DNA of 64,000 bases from Branchiostoma belcheri (taxonomy: Eukaryota > Chordata > Leptocardii > Amphioxiformes > Branchiostomatidae): positions 999,251 to 1,063,250 of the forward strand of contig NW_017802436.1 of assembly GCF_001625305.1 (NCBI RefSeq). The letters run 5' to 3'. The notes below the pieces were generated by a model that saw only the letters and a list, made by a program, of their open reading frames with translations, was not told the DNA's origin and ran no database searches. Each line of letters starts with the position of its first letter. The stretch's first letter is position 1. Shown here piece after piece: positions 10,769 through 24,207 of this stretch. Position numbers and translations under genes: made by a program.

Positions 10769-11014
10769 TGTCATGTGGCTTAGCGGCAGAGTGCTCGACT
10801 CGGAACTAAGAGGCCTCGGGTACGAGTCCTGACATGCCACCGATCTTGTGCCCTTGGGAAAGGCCCATAACACGACTTTCCTCACTTCGCTCAGGTGAAA
10901 ATTAGTACTCTATTATTCCGTGTTGGTGGCGGCATTAATATAAGTAAAAAAAAAAAAAAACTTGAGTGTGCCGTCACCACATCTTGTGACTACATGTTGG
11001 AATAAAATAAAAAA
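10769..11014 (+). mobile_element. tRNA-derived SINE inserted in array unit
   Basis: The A box region (ggcttagcggcagagtgc) and B box (ggtacgagtcc, one change from consensus) are followed by the same body as the SINE at 9226 and an aaataaaataaaaaa tail. Array sequence resumes with cttacaggcaatat. Confidence 0.8.
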
Positions 11015-11099
11015 TCTTACAGGCAATATACCCATAATCTCTTCCTAAACGAAATGGAAACTCTGATTTATAACATACGTTACATAACCATACCCAGAG

Positions 11100-11588
11100 C
11101 CGCGAAGCAACCGTTACACAAGAAACCGCATTTTATGTTTGGACAAATGTTAAGGCTTCAAACTCATTTAGATGGGAACATCTTATAAACTTTGACATTT
11201 TTCAACGTATCAAGTACTACAACACGTCCCACTCACTGATTTTGATAGATGTACATGTGTTGCATAACGACGCCATGAGTAGTGCTGATGCCATGCAGCG
11301 ATGCCAACACATGCCATCTGATGCTCGTAAAAGTTTCAAACTGCCCGTAAAGCTCGACCCATAGCTGTGCATTATTCCGGTTAGGGCAGAAATTATCTGA
11401 TTCAAAACACTGGCTAGGAAATATCACCCATGATGATACATGATTAGCCTGAGGCATATTTCAAGAAAGCATTAAAATATATGATACCGCGTATCCGGTG
11501 CCAAGTTTTTGACGCAACTGCAGGATATTTGAATTGTCACCCATTCATTTATAGGTAGTATTCGTGATATGAATAACTTGAGGAACAT
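11100..11588. other. Mostly unassigned; diverged array remnant
   Basis: Around 11400-11530 the order of short words (gaggcat, gataccgcgtatccggtgcc, gcaactgcaggat) follows the array unit at 9592-11090, so an old copy seems to be present. No gene was seen. Confidence 0.4.
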
Positions 11589-11693
11589 TGCCAAAAAAAA
11601 AAACAGTTACTCAAGCAACTTGGTATAATTTTATTTTGGAAATGGTAAGACGCTTCAGGAAACATCCACTACCTTTCGTCAGTGACACTGAGG
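11589..11693 (+). mobile_element. Foldback family Y element, partial
   Basis: Contains cagttactcaagcaact and the degraded cgtcagtgacactgag end. Other copies: 15451, 24297, 40484, 42972, 54806. Confidence 0.6.
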
Positions 11694-12878
11694 AACATTG
11701 TGTTATCATTTGTATCGCAAATATGATCCGAAGAGCAACAATAAAACTTAACCGATGAAGACTTACTACATTTGAGTTTGAAGTTTCGAGCGAACCCCAA
11801 AAGCCTAAAAATCACCATGAGCAATTCTGAGCAGGCTCTTTTCCAATAGCAAACGTTTCTTATATCTCTTTGCATTGCCAAGTATCTTGCAAAGTACCCA
11901 TATTTTAACTTCCATTGCATTAACATTGAAGGTGGCATTTAGTCCCTCAAGGCTGCAACACGTCGAGTAAATCAGCAGGCACTACCGACTTTTAAAGTAA
12001 ATCACAACAGAAACCCATATTTGTACACAGTGTCATGGTCAGCCTAATCTCAGGATCCAGAAATAGAGATATGCCTTTCACATATTCGAAATGCACCACT
12101 GCCTTTCTCTTTACCAATTCATACCAACAGAATAACCATTTGAATACTCCCAAAGCCGGTGAACTTTCCCTTACACTGGTAAATTTGAAATATGAGTTCC
12201 ATGATATCTTGAGAAGAATCATCAGACACCTCATATGAACTTGGACGTGCGCCCGGCGCTGGCGCGTTCTCCTGGGACCCTGCAAATGTCTTCTCTCAAC
12301 TACAGCCTTCAAAATAACATTCGACTCATCTCCACCACATTTGGCACGGGACAATGACTGAAAATTTTCCATTTATTTTTGACGTCTCAATTATTATTTT
12401 ACGTCTCTTCGCAGGCCGATATTAAAACTGAAAAATTGACAGTGAACCGCAAGTATGATGGTGTCTCGGTAAAGCTAAAGTAATAAAAGTTTTACTCGCA
12501 GCGCCAACTGTGCTGTCGTCCTCGATTAATCTTTCGTTTCTGCAATAATTGCGATGCATAATTGCGTTCATTTCTTTTGCCTTCAAATCCTCAGAGACGA
12601 ATGCTAATATACTAAAGCTTAAATGTGTAGATCTCATACTAATTTTGAGTTATTTTTGGCTGTGAGATAAATAATCTTCAACTTGTGTTTGATTGTTTGA
12701 AATACCTAACTCGGCCTACTAACTTTTCCTTGAGGTCATGGTGGAAGAGGTCAGGATCAGATAAAATATGACAAGGTACAGGTTACATGACTGACATCCT
12801 AACAAATTTATAAACAACATAAAGCAAACTTGTCGTGATGGTTTGTGTCACGGTTCCCAGATGCTGAAGAGCACTTGC
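11694..12878. other. Unassigned sequence
   Basis: The longest minus-strand frame (12372 to 11992, 126 codons) has no recognisable domain. A short CpG-rich patch lies at 12243-12285. Nothing else was supported. Confidence 0.4.
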
Positions 12879-12879
12879 A

Positions 12880-13545
12880 GCCCGAAGCCTGACTTCAAGA
12901 TGCGTAACAAGTGTGAGGTCTGTGGTTATGATATCTACCTTGAAGCTTCACATTGCCAGCTAAACGGGTACGAAACCTTACAAGTGTTTTGCCTGTGATT
13001 ATGGTACAGCACATATTCTATTATAGAAACTTTTCATTGCCACCCAAACGGGTAAGAAACCTTACAAGTGTGAGGTATGTCATTATTGTACAGCACACAT
13101 ATCTACCTTGAAGCGTTACATTGCCACTCACACTAGTCAGAAAGCTTACAAGTGTGAGGTCTGAGCTTATGGTACAGCACACAAATCTACCTTGAAGCAT
13201 CACATTGCCACCTAAATGGGTAAGAAACCTTACAAGTATGAGGCCTGCAGTTATGGTAGAGCACAGATATTTACCTTGGAGTGTCGAATTGTCACTCACA
13301 CTAGTCAACAAACCTTGTGTGAGGTCTTTGATTATGGTGCAGCACACATTTCTACCTTGAAGCTTCACATTGCCACCCAAACGGGTAAGAAAGCTTACAG
13401 GTATGAGGTCTGTGATTATGGTACAGCACACAAATCTACCATGAAGACTTACATTGCCACTAGCACAGGCAGAAACACTACAAGTCTTATGTATGTGGGT
13501 ATTTTACAGCACATATGTCTCAATTAACAATGACAAAGGTTCGGC
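12880..13545 (+). pseudogene. C2H2 zinc-finger array pseudogene, about eight fingers, all damaged
   Basis: An 84-bp repeat encodes a C-x2-C-x12-H-x3-H finger with the canonical TGxKPY linker. Units begin near 12912, 12985, 13069, 13153, 13237, 13318, 13402 and 13489. The underlying finger reads roughly CEVCDYGTAHKSTLKLHIATH and would bind zinc and DNA in a nuclear factor. Every finger has lost at least one ligand or carries a stop. Finger 1 has an internal deletion and finger 2 has a TAG. In finger 3 the first His is Tyr. Finger 4 has a TGA and a TAA, finger 5 lost its first Cys, finger 6 its second Cys, and finger 7 its first Cys and both His. Finger 8 is shifted in frame. No upstream KRAB, BTB or other N-terminal domain is visible. 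Confidence 0.88.
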
Positions 13546-14350
13546 CATGTATAAAAAGTAAGAAAGTAACAGTTTACAGTTACTTACAAACTGCAGGAGG
13601 TTTATGTGATATAGGGAATAATTCTATAAGTTTAAAATATTCACGTTTCAATGAATGGATGTCTTCCTGTTCTGTGCTTTTCATTATACATTTTCTGATT
13701 CATGATGCATTTACTTTACAAGTAAAGTAGCAATTCTACGAGGAGGTCACCTGGGTAGAAGAAACAAGGACGTCTTTAAGTACATAAAAGCGGTAGTAAA
13801 TTCTCCTTGTAAAGTTAAGTGAAATGTCAAGAGAAGGAAACTTTTCTAAGAGGCTTCAAGACACCCTAGCGTCAGATAATATAGGATTATGAAAGCACTT
13901 CTAACACATTAGTTCAAATCTTTCAAGAACTCAGGAGCCTCACTTGTCAAGAGCGCCCACGTTTGCCTGTTAGACTGTTCTGAAAGCGGAAATCAATGAG
14001 GTAAGTTTGTAGGAGGGAAAAGAAATGGATATGAACTACAATAACTTGAATAAGTAGGGACAAATGTTAGGAGCAATTCTGTTGTAAGAATTAGAACCAC
14101 TTTTCAAGTTCTGTGTAACAGTACGTGTCTTTATTTTGCTGGCTAATGAATTAATTGTGAATGCATGGAATTAATATCGGTCGTGGAAATACCAATACAA
14201 GAGAGTGGAATATTGTACAAGGGAGTACACGTAACGTAGGGACCGTACAGTCTAAAAGATATAAACCAGTATTATTATACGTACACGTAACACAGGGTGG
14301 TTTGGGAGCGGCATCGATCATTAGTACACACCAGGTGGTGCTTCATCGGT
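13546..14350. other. Unassigned sequence
   Basis: No coding or repeat signal beyond short frames. Confidence 0.4.
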
Positions 14351-14356
14351 AACACA

Positions 14357-14506
14357 CATGTAGCCCCAAGTCTTGACTCTGCACTCTGAACCAGTAGACA
14401 AATTAATGCAGTACGTCATATATCTTCGTTTTATAAAATACTTGTAGCCCCAAAAAATAAAATACATGTAGCCCCAAGTCTTGACTCTGCACTATGAACC
14501 GGTAGG
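14357..14506 (+). repeat. 41-bp direct repeat pair
   Basis: Blocks beginning catgtagccccaagtcttga and ending cggtag or cagtag lie at 14357-14397 and 14466-14506. A shorter echo (cttgtagcccca) lies between them. Confidence 0.8.
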
Positions 14507-14550
14507 CCGAGTTCATAAATTGTTCCCATTTTATACGTCATTGCCATTGC

Positions 14551-14860
14551 TCAGTAACATTCGTTTGCCTGAAACATAAAAATGGCATTGACAAATATCA
14601 AGCCATGAATCAACCAAAGGCTCAGCATATTCCTAAAAGAAATGGAAGGGCAGCTGCACCAATTAGAGTCAGAATGATTCACGGCATAGTTATTTCTAAC
14701 ATTCAAACCTTTGCATCGCCAATGCCAGTTTTTCTCTCTCTCATGTTTCTTTATGATCAATACACAGGTTATCAAGGCAGTGGTGACTGGTATCAGATAA
14801 CCCACAAATACGAACGTGGAGACAAACATCAAATAAAGAGATCTACTATAAATACAAGAC
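14551..14860 (-). CDS. Possible GPCR-like exon or fragment (weak)
   Basis: Reading the minus strand from a good acceptor (tttatttcag, cut at 14860/14861), about 102 codons stay open to a TGA. They include a hydrophobic segment FVGYLIPVTTALITCVLII followed by basic KKHERE. This has the look of transmembrane helix 5 of a rhodopsin-type receptor: a proline in the helix middle and a basic start of the third cytoplasmic loop. A second hydrophobic stretch (MLSLWLIHGLIFVNAIFMF) follows but lacks the CWxP motif of helix 6. No exons for helices 1-4 were found upstream. The opposite strand is also open for 101 codons, so chance is a real alternative. Confidence 0.2.
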
Positions 14861-14910
14861 CTGAAATAAAGATAACATGTTGCAAGCGGTTACAAAGTAC
14901 AGTACTATGA

Positions 14911-15450
14911 TACATAATATAAGGAAATCAAGACATTCCTACCCAGCAGCAATAGGTGAAAAAAGTGTAGATACTAATTGGAATGGATGGAAGGCTTTGG
15001 GTAAGAGCCGAATTCAAGTGCAAGTGTAAAAGAATCAGGACAAAATGTGGTTTCTACAGTGAGCCTTGAGTTTCCGGTATGGTATTCGTCATTAAAACGA
15101 ACCTGACTTTAATGAATTCCTCCCTTAAGGAGTCTGGAGGTTGATATAGTTCTTCTTTCAGCAATTCCGGCATGAGGGTCCTTTAGATTCGATAACGTTA
15201 ATGTCTTTCCTGGAATTTTCCTGGAATTGAGAAAACACCAGAAGACCAATTACCCGTTATCTTTTTTAACAGAATGGGGTCTTAATTGAGTACACATTCA
15301 ATTTTGAATGTCTTGCATAAAACTGTGGAAAGGTTTTTTTTTTTAATTCAGCGTAGGCGCCAGGCCAGTAAAAAAAAGAGCCGTCACCCCAAACTTCTAG
15401 CTAAAGACTAATTTTCTGGCACCTTCTATATAAGGCTTAAAGTTTCGATC
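14911..15450. other. Unassigned sequence
   Basis: Nothing supported. Confidence 0.4.
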
Positions 15451-15606
15451 CGTCGATGAAGGTAAGACATCCAGGTAATACGATACGCCAAAAAGCAGTT
15501 ACTAAAAAAAATCCGAGCAACTGCAGTGAATATGATTTTTGAAACGGTCAGATGTTTCAGCTAGTATCCACTTGCTTTTGTCAGTGACTGAGAGGAGAAA
15601 TGCAGG
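15451..15606 (+). mobile_element. Foldback family Y element
   Basis: Starts cgtcgatgaagg, then gacatccaggtaata, gccaaaaagcagttact and cagctagtatccact, and ends near cagtgactgagaggag. Only one orientation of the unit is present. Confidence 0.7.
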
Positions 15607-15964
15607 TTTATAAGCACAAATTATTGATTGACATGCAAATAAAGTTTCAATGTTTACGCAAAAACACCTTTGAAATGTTGTAACTGATGCCATATTATAT
15701 AACAAATCTATGAAACAACTGTGTCGTGACGTTACGTCACAGGATAGACATTTGCTCTCCAGCTACACGCCACAGTCTGTTACTTATACAGTGATACATC
15801 TGTGAGATAAAGAGCAGTGTATCTGCTCAAATGTGCGGAAACACGGATATCTCGGATAGAATCAACGCCCAGCTAACAGGAACAAGCGCCTCCGGCAGTA
15901 CAAACGTCTAGCTGATGAAGGCAGTGGGCTGAACTGACGCGCTGCGACGGCGCCACGGTTTCCT

Positions 15965-16258
15965 TCAGTCAAAGTCAGAGTTCGGCGTGTGTTTTTTTTT
16001 GGCACGATTCGGGTACCAGTACCCTTTATGCACATCTGATAAGGAAAACAGAAATTCCACAAAACAGAAATTCCACAAACTTTTCTATTGGAACAGGACC
16101 TTTAGTTTTATATAATAAAGCATGGGCAGTTCAAAGTCAGAGTTCGACGTTGTCTTTTTTGGTACGATTTGGGTACTGTCACTCTTTACTGAAATCTGAT
16201 AAGGAACACAGAAATTCCATCAAACTTTCTTTCGCTGGAACACTGACCTGTAGTTAAA
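15965..16258 (+). repeat. Tandem duplication, about 165-bp unit
   Basis: Two diverged copies share caaagtcagagttcg, ggtacgatttgggta-like, atctgataaggaa and cagaaattcca blocks at about 15968-16110 and 16132-16258. Confidence 0.75.
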
Positions 16259-16565
16259 ACACAGATATTGCTACAGCAGGTTTATGACAACTGGTCTCAA
16301 TGTTGGTCAAATTTGCATATCATATAATCACAGGTCCACGTGTAAGGTATATGCTCCCATTTCTTTTGGTGTGTGATTCTTGTACATGTACAACCAACCT
16401 ACTGCCCGCGGCTGTCTTCTCCAATCAGTTTCAATGCTTGGCTCAGCATGTTGTGTTTCATTTCAAACTTACGCCTCTCTTGACTCACAGTTTTAGTCGT
16501 GCACGATTTGTTAGGCTCGGATGCCAGAAACGCAATTCTGCTGCTTGGAAACAGCTCAGCATGAT

Positions 16566-16690
16566 ACCAGCCTGGATTTGATTTGATTCATTTTATTAAA
16601 TAATATATGACGTACAACTAGGAATGCCGCAGAGCCGAAGGCTACTATAAAAGAAAGCTCTGTGCTGCCTAGGCGACCCTTATATAATAT
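16566..16690 (-). mobile_element. Possible LINE 3' tail
   Basis: On the minus strand the sequence ends tttaataaaatgaatcaaat with a short repeated tail, preceded by gccttcggctctgcggc. It looks like a retroelement 3' end with a poly(A) signal. No protein part remains. Confidence 0.3.
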
Positions 16691-17828
16691 ATATTTTCAC
16701 ACTGACCCTGACCTCTCCACATGGATACCTTCATGGATTCAGTTTTGTAGAAAATTCTTACTTTCATAGAATAATGTAAAGCGACCTTACATGTTGCTGT
16801 AATGTTTTGTCATGTCTTGTCAGCTGGGCAAGCCCTTTGAAATAGCCACTGGCTAGTTGGGCTGCCCTGGCTGTAAGGGTTGAACTACCAAACCAATAAA
16901 TACAATAAAAAAATATAGCCCAAGTAACCGGCCAATATACAATATGGAAGAGTATATGCGTGATGAATAGGGTAGGCACTTATAGTCGTAATACAGAATG
17001 GAGCAGCAGTAGCATAGTTTCATTGAAAAAGTCTGAGTATGGCAAATTTCTAGGCGTGACAAAGAGGCTAAATGCATATATATATGCATTTATAAGGCAA
17101 AAAACGGCAGGAATGGTACATTTGAAGTAGACTTTCAGATAGATGCAGATTTTGACACCGTGCATGAAGAATAGTACTAGCAGATGTAATCTCGTTTGAC
17201 TACTTCACATTTATATTTTTTTCACGTCCTGTTATCTAGGACCCGACCCAGTAGTATTCTTAAGTGGTTCGTTTTAATTTTACTATTTGTTTCAATTTTG
17301 CAATTGATTTATGATTTAAAGGATTCAACCGAAATGGCGTAGGAGAAATGACCTTGGTAGCAAACACTGTATTAGCGATTTGGATCAATGACCTTGGCTT
17401 TCCTACATAGTTCCAAGGCCATCAATAAATTGCTATTTTCTTAACAGGATACCATATACTCTACCTTTCCCACAGTAGCGTACTTACAGACTTTTTCTAC
17501 TTACAGCCTTTATGGAATTTGACTCCTTGACGTTTAAACCTTTTTGAGTGAATTCAGTTAATTTGAATTTCCATCTTCATGCATACTGATGAATTAAACG
17601 TAAGACAAATGTTCTCAGTTGTGATCCAAAGTCACCCTCATTTCCAACCGTCCCTGACCGTCTTTAGGCAATGAAGCGTACTCAATACAAATCTTACAAA
17701 TTGCCTCTACGCCACTGATAGTAGTTCTCCCTCCATATAACTTTAGACAATTAGGTATTCTGTCTTTTGATAGAGAATTACCAGTTTTTTTTTAAATACT
17801 CCAAATCAAAGCTTATTAGCCTTATTAC
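16691..17828. other. Unassigned sequence
   Basis: AT-rich with short frames only. Confidence 0.4.
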
Positions 17829-17963
17829 ATGCTGGTTGTTCCACCGGCAAACATTAACGCATACAAAGGGAGCCTGCAGTACCAGGGTCCAGTGCTGTGG
17901 AACCAGCCTACGATAGAACAGAGAAAGCTCCGAACTGTAACGGCCTTCAAAAACTCATTGTAA
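17829..17963 (+). pseudogene. LINE reverse-transcriptase C-terminal fragment
   Basis: Forty-four intact codons end in TAA and contain LQYQGPVLWNQ and TVTAFKNSL. This is the terminal segment of a LINE reverse-transcriptase protein and is homologous to the decayed copy near 8850. The catalytic palm is absent, so this is a 5'-truncated copy. Confidence 0.65.
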
Positions 17964-18120
17964 TTATATTGTATTTGTACTGCTGTATGGCTATTATGTG
18001 CTATGTACTGTGTTGTTATCATTGTATTGTTTCTGCATTTTTCTTGTACCCAGATCTACCTGAAAAGCAGGTCAAATGACCCGAGTGTATCTCCTGCTTA
18101 AATAAATAAACTGAAACTGA
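17964..18120 (+). mobile_element. 3' UTR and tail of the same LINE
   Basis: Contains tacctgaaaagcaggtcaaa and ctcctgcttaaataaataaa, and ends with ctgaaactgaa, a short repeat tail. It matches the 3' UTR at 9090-9145 in word order, and a similar segment at 37670-37735. Confidence 0.65.
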
Positions 18121-20203
<2,083 letters not shown>

Positions 20204-20566
20204 CAGGGCTCGAAATTAACAGTGTACCAATGGCCACTGACCACTTCAATTTAGGCTGAAAAGTCACTTTGAGACATATCTGAGACAATAGAAAAATAAT
20301 CAACATCAGAACGTAATAAAAACAAAGTTGACTTTAAGTTACCGTTGCTGTCATAACAAGTTCGGACAGTCCAACCTTCGGGACAATTGAAAGTTATTTT
20401 CGCTCAGGTGAAAATGAGTATTGTATTGTCCCCTGTGTTGGTGGTGGCATTTATATAAGTTGAAAAAAAACTTGAGTGTGCCGTCACCACATATTGCGAT
20501 TAGATGAAATATATAAAAATATTTTCGGCACAGTGCTGGGACAAAAGAACCTAATTTCGAGGCCTG
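20204..20566 (+). mobile_element. hAT-like element with SINE inserted
   Basis: The left end is cagggctcgaaattaac and the right end is ctaatttcgaggcctg, inverted counterparts. The interior words ccttcgggacaa and acagtgctgggac match the element at 62943-63276. A SINE fragment (20403-20519) interrupts it. A 5-6-bp caagt repeat adjoins both ends. No transposase frame is present. Confidence 0.75.
20403..20519 (+). mobile_element. 5'-truncated SINE nested in hAT-like element
   Basis: Begins ctcaggtgaaaatgag, runs through gtgccgtcaccac and ends in an AT-rich tail. It lacks the tRNA-like head. The 8-bp duplication tattttcg lies on both sides (20395-20402 and 20520-20527). Confidence 0.85.
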
Positions 20567-20985
20567 CAAGTGTGCGAGTGTACCGCCGGGGTTTCTGCAC
20601 CTGATCACATGGTTAGGGTAATCAACGTTACTGAGCCACAAGGCCTAAAGGCCGCCCAGAAGGCCGGGTATCATTTATCAAACAAGCACTTAACATCAGC
20701 ACTTTACATCAGTACGGGAGCCCAGGGTTTTGTTTCAATGATCTGGGGGGTGACTGCCCTTGTGTGAACCATCACTGTGTTTTTACTACGTTGGCTTTTA
20801 TGCTATCTAAAATACTCGTTTGTTGTATATCTCTCGATACGTTTACCTTTATTTAGTATTTTTGTTTCAGGCTCGTTGCGAATATTATGCACAGCGTTTA
20901 AAACATGCAATAATTTAATAACTAATGATAGATATGAAAAATACCATCATACACAGGAGATGATATTTTTAAAACCAGGCTATTC
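20567..20985. other. Unassigned sequence
   Basis: Nothing supported. Confidence 0.4.
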
Positions 20986-20989
20986 AATG

Positions 20990-21690
20990 GGCTAATCCCT
21001 TGTGTCCTTGTGATTACAAAAACATGTAAATAATATCTAATGATATACGAAACATGAACCATTGTACAAAGTAGAGGTTGAATTAATTATTATGACTCTC
21101 CCATTGCCCCATGATGCTACATTCAGAGAAGGCCGATCCATTGTGTCCTGATTGATAAAGCATTTGTTTGACCCAAGAATATCTTTCCTGGGGACAACTA
21201 CAGCTTCGTGATACCATAAGAATATCTTTCCTGAGGAAATCCACAGCTCGAGATGACTTGGCCATGAACTTGTGCTGACACTTATCAATTTTGACGTCAG
21301 TAGGATCTGTCAGGTCGCACAGCCAGATTCCTGTGTCCTTCTGATCATAAAAACATGTAAAAAAATAACTAGTGCCGTATGAAACTTAAAATACCATCAT
21401 ACATTTTTGTAAAATGACAGAAATAAGGCTGATCCATTGTGTCCTAAATGATAAAGCAGTTGTCTTACACAACAATATCTATAGCTCCTATGTGTTAATA
21501 TGTTGTAGTTGCCAATGTATTTATGTTTTGTAAATGTGTCATGTGTGTCTTGAAGGACCACAGGAAGAATAGCTACATTTGTTGTAAGCTAAGTGTGGAT
21601 CCCAAGGAAGTCAAAGCTCCTGATGATGACATGACCATGAACTTGTGCTGACACAGATCCATCTTGACGTACGTAAGATCTGTCAGGTCG
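20990..21690 (+). repeat. Tandem duplication, about 345-bp unit, two diverged copies
   Basis: Both copies share, in order, cttgtgtcct or cctgtgtcct, aaaaacatgtaa, gatccattgtgtcct, catgaacttgtgctgacac and gatctgtcaggtcg. Copy 1 is about 20995-21325 and copy 2 about 21328-21690. Confidence 0.75.
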
Positions 21691-23735
21691 GACAGGCAGA
21701 TTCCCTTCAGCAGCGGTACGACTGCCGAGCGGTGAGTCTCTACCGCCTAACGGGGAGCTGGCCCGGGCAGCGTGGCGCCAGTCGGGCCCACGGTGGGTTC
21801 TGTTCTTCCACATCGCTTAAAGTCACAGAGTCGTGGTTGGGAGAAGGTCAATGAGAATAGCTGTTCCGAGGCCCCATGATGTACTACTTAGAGTAGTACG
21901 AACTAGGGCAGGGACTACATCAACTGTCATCCTTTCATAAGGCGATTGAGTTGATAATAAGAGTTAATGATAAGAACTGACAGAAATGATAAGAAAAGAA
22001 GCCAATAAAGACTGTTCCGTATTTTGATAAGTTGGTTTTGATATATTTTTTATGCTTTTCATCGTATTCTTAATATTATGAGCTCCTGAAGGGCGCTTTA
22101 TTTCTCCGCAACGGTTAACCAAACACTTGATATGGTTAATAAAGAAAACAAGCTCTACTCTCAGAAGGGTTTATTTTTCTGCACGTTTGAAGTTACAGAG
22201 GTTGATTGAGAGAAGTTCAATTGAGGGTAGGCCCAAAGAGAGGCCCAATGATTTACTACTTAGGGTACGAGGGTGACGGGAGGGAGTTTTTCCCCAGCGA
22301 AGCTTAACATTTAAATGTACACACAGCAGATTGTGTTCATAAGCCTAAATGACACGATTTTAGTCAAGGTCAACCAAGATGGCGCCGATCCAGAGATACA
22401 CCGAATCACCTGCTCCAGTGATCGATGACATTCGCCTGCTTTAACTGTTGCCAACAACAACTAACATAGAAGTAGACATATGTGTTACCAACTGAAGGTA
22501 TAATGTGTGTATACATATGGACTGCAATGTCTTCCTTGTTTTTTCTGCATGAACTCCGATTCTTAACTTCATTAATTTAAAAAGTAAATCTGATTAATTG
22601 CGAATAGATTAAGAGAGAGCCATTGATAGTGGAGTTGGTGGATTGTTTTTTTTTTTAACCCAAGCTGCTTGCTTAGACAGTTTTGCTTGACGCTGCCCAC
22701 TGCAGACTATTGCGAGTTGTTCACAGCTTGATATCATTTCTATTCTTGTATTTTTTTTTTACATTTCATTTTGTTTTCAGTGACTTAAAGAAGACCTAAG
22801 AAACTTGGTACCAAGGCCAAGTTGGTGAGACTATTCACTAACACACTGCCGCAACTGCTGTCTTTAGTTGCCTTTGAATCCGTTCACTACCATCACGTAC
22901 ACTCAATGCACGCTTTTTGATATCATTACATAAACGGGAGTAATAATTCTTCAAGCATGGAGAGCAGCGTATCAAATAAGTCCTTCGAAATCAATCGTGA
23001 AGTAAGGATTTGGGACCATAAAAGAAAAGCAAAATGGACGTAAAGGTATGTTTGGCTCAGTTTCAGTTTATTTATTTAACGATGCCTTTGTTCACTAAAG
23101 ACAAAAATTGAATTCGTGGTCTTTAATTTTGGTTTAATGTCAGACTGTCAGACATACATGGCCAGTAAAACCTGCAACATTTGCGAGCCAACTGAACAAT
23201 TTTACCGGCTTTCCTTTTATAAACCTCCACACGTTCTCGTCTACATGGCCTTTCTGGGAACTAACAATCATGCATGCATGACATCATAAAGTTACAGAAC
23301 TTGACTGTATTTACGAGGACGAAATTTCATGGATCTTCGGCAGTAAATTTTGCATTTTACCGTAAAAAAGACAGATGTTATGAATATAACATAAGAGATA
23401 AATTCAAGCGTAGTAGTTGTAATGAAAACTTATATTGAACTTCCTGGGGCTTAGCCGGTAATGACCCATGACTGGATTTTAGTGTTCCTTAATTTCTTGA
23501 TGTTTCAATTTTCTAATATCATGCGTAAAACCGTCGTACCGTTACGACTTTTGACGTGATGTAGTAGCAAATTCTGCGGGTAGGGAGAATAAGATATAGT
23601 GATGTACGTCATGTACATGTATCATAAGCATTTTTAGCATTATATGGCTGTTGGTTGCTCGTAACTAATTTAGCCTTTACATCCATAGACTTTATGAAAA
23701 CTAAAACATCAATACCTTATATGTATCAATGCATT
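21691..23735. other. Unassigned sequence
   Basis: No gene supported. At 22378-22391 ccaagatggcgccg resembles a YY1-type site with a start codon, followed by only 21 codons to a stop. Similar words around 21860 and 22240 (gtactacttag) hint at an old duplication. Confidence 0.35.
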
Positions 23736-23737
23736 GT

Positions 23738-23868
23738 AAAGTTCTTCGATCACAATCAATTATTTTACGAGCCGAAGTTTCGATGCTGATATGACCGTCT
23801 GTCATCTTCATCAGGGCAATTCTGACTGGTTTGCTGTGCACTGACGCTAGATGTTACTTGGTGCATAG
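23738..23868. repeat. Dispersed repeat family Z, copy 1
   Basis: From aaagttcttcgatcacaa to gatgttacttggtgcatag. Its partner is at 35892-36016. On the minus strand it carries cctgatgaag, a hairpin region and atcgaaac, a hammerhead-like order, with an extra atcagc compared with copy 2. Confidence 0.8.
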
Positions 23869-24207
23869 TGCACTTATATTTATGTACGAAATATTTATGG
23901 CTTCCTTCGGTCAATATCAGCCAAAAATGAATCCTAATTCGTATTGATATTTTTATTAAGGTAAAAATGTGGTCACATTTTCGGATATTACCATTGTATT
24001 GCCTTGTTGCAATCTCAATAAAGTGAATGTCTGGTAACTTTGTATATCACCTGGAATGCGGCTAATGAAACCGGCACTCTTTGATTTACTATATTGCACG
24101 TGCCGCAAGACTTGAGAGTTATTGCTCCCAAAGATTGACGTCATCCGTAGGAAGCCTGACAACCCATTGCGCAATTATGCTGCTCCCGGGATTATCGTAA
24201 TTGTTTG
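23869..24207. other. Unassigned sequence
   Basis: Nothing supported. Confidence 0.4.

Larger units (their letters stand above)
9592..11090 (+). repeat. Tandem array, 340-370-bp unit, three copies, third interrupted
   Basis: The marker ggcaagactggcataccag recurs from about 9606, 9975 and 10315. Units share tgcgtactttgtcgatgaat and gaaatgttgcgtccccggtg blocks. The third unit is interrupted by a GC-rich dispersed repeat (10398-10570) and by a SINE (10769-11014), with monomer sequence resuming after each. A more diverged copy continues at about 11400-11530. Confidence 0.8.

Noticed and set aside
11992-12372. 126-codon minus frame
   Set aside because: No domain, no splice context, unrelated to neighbours.
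13021-13431. 136-codon minus frame with repeated CCTI and LTxVSFLT words
   Set aside because: Antisense of the zinc-finger repeat. Its regularity comes from the 84-bp period.
22378-22447. Short frame MAPIQRYTESPAPVIDDIRLL with good start context
   Set aside because: Twenty-one codons, no donor site and no continuation. The aagatggcg word is more likely a YY1-type site.
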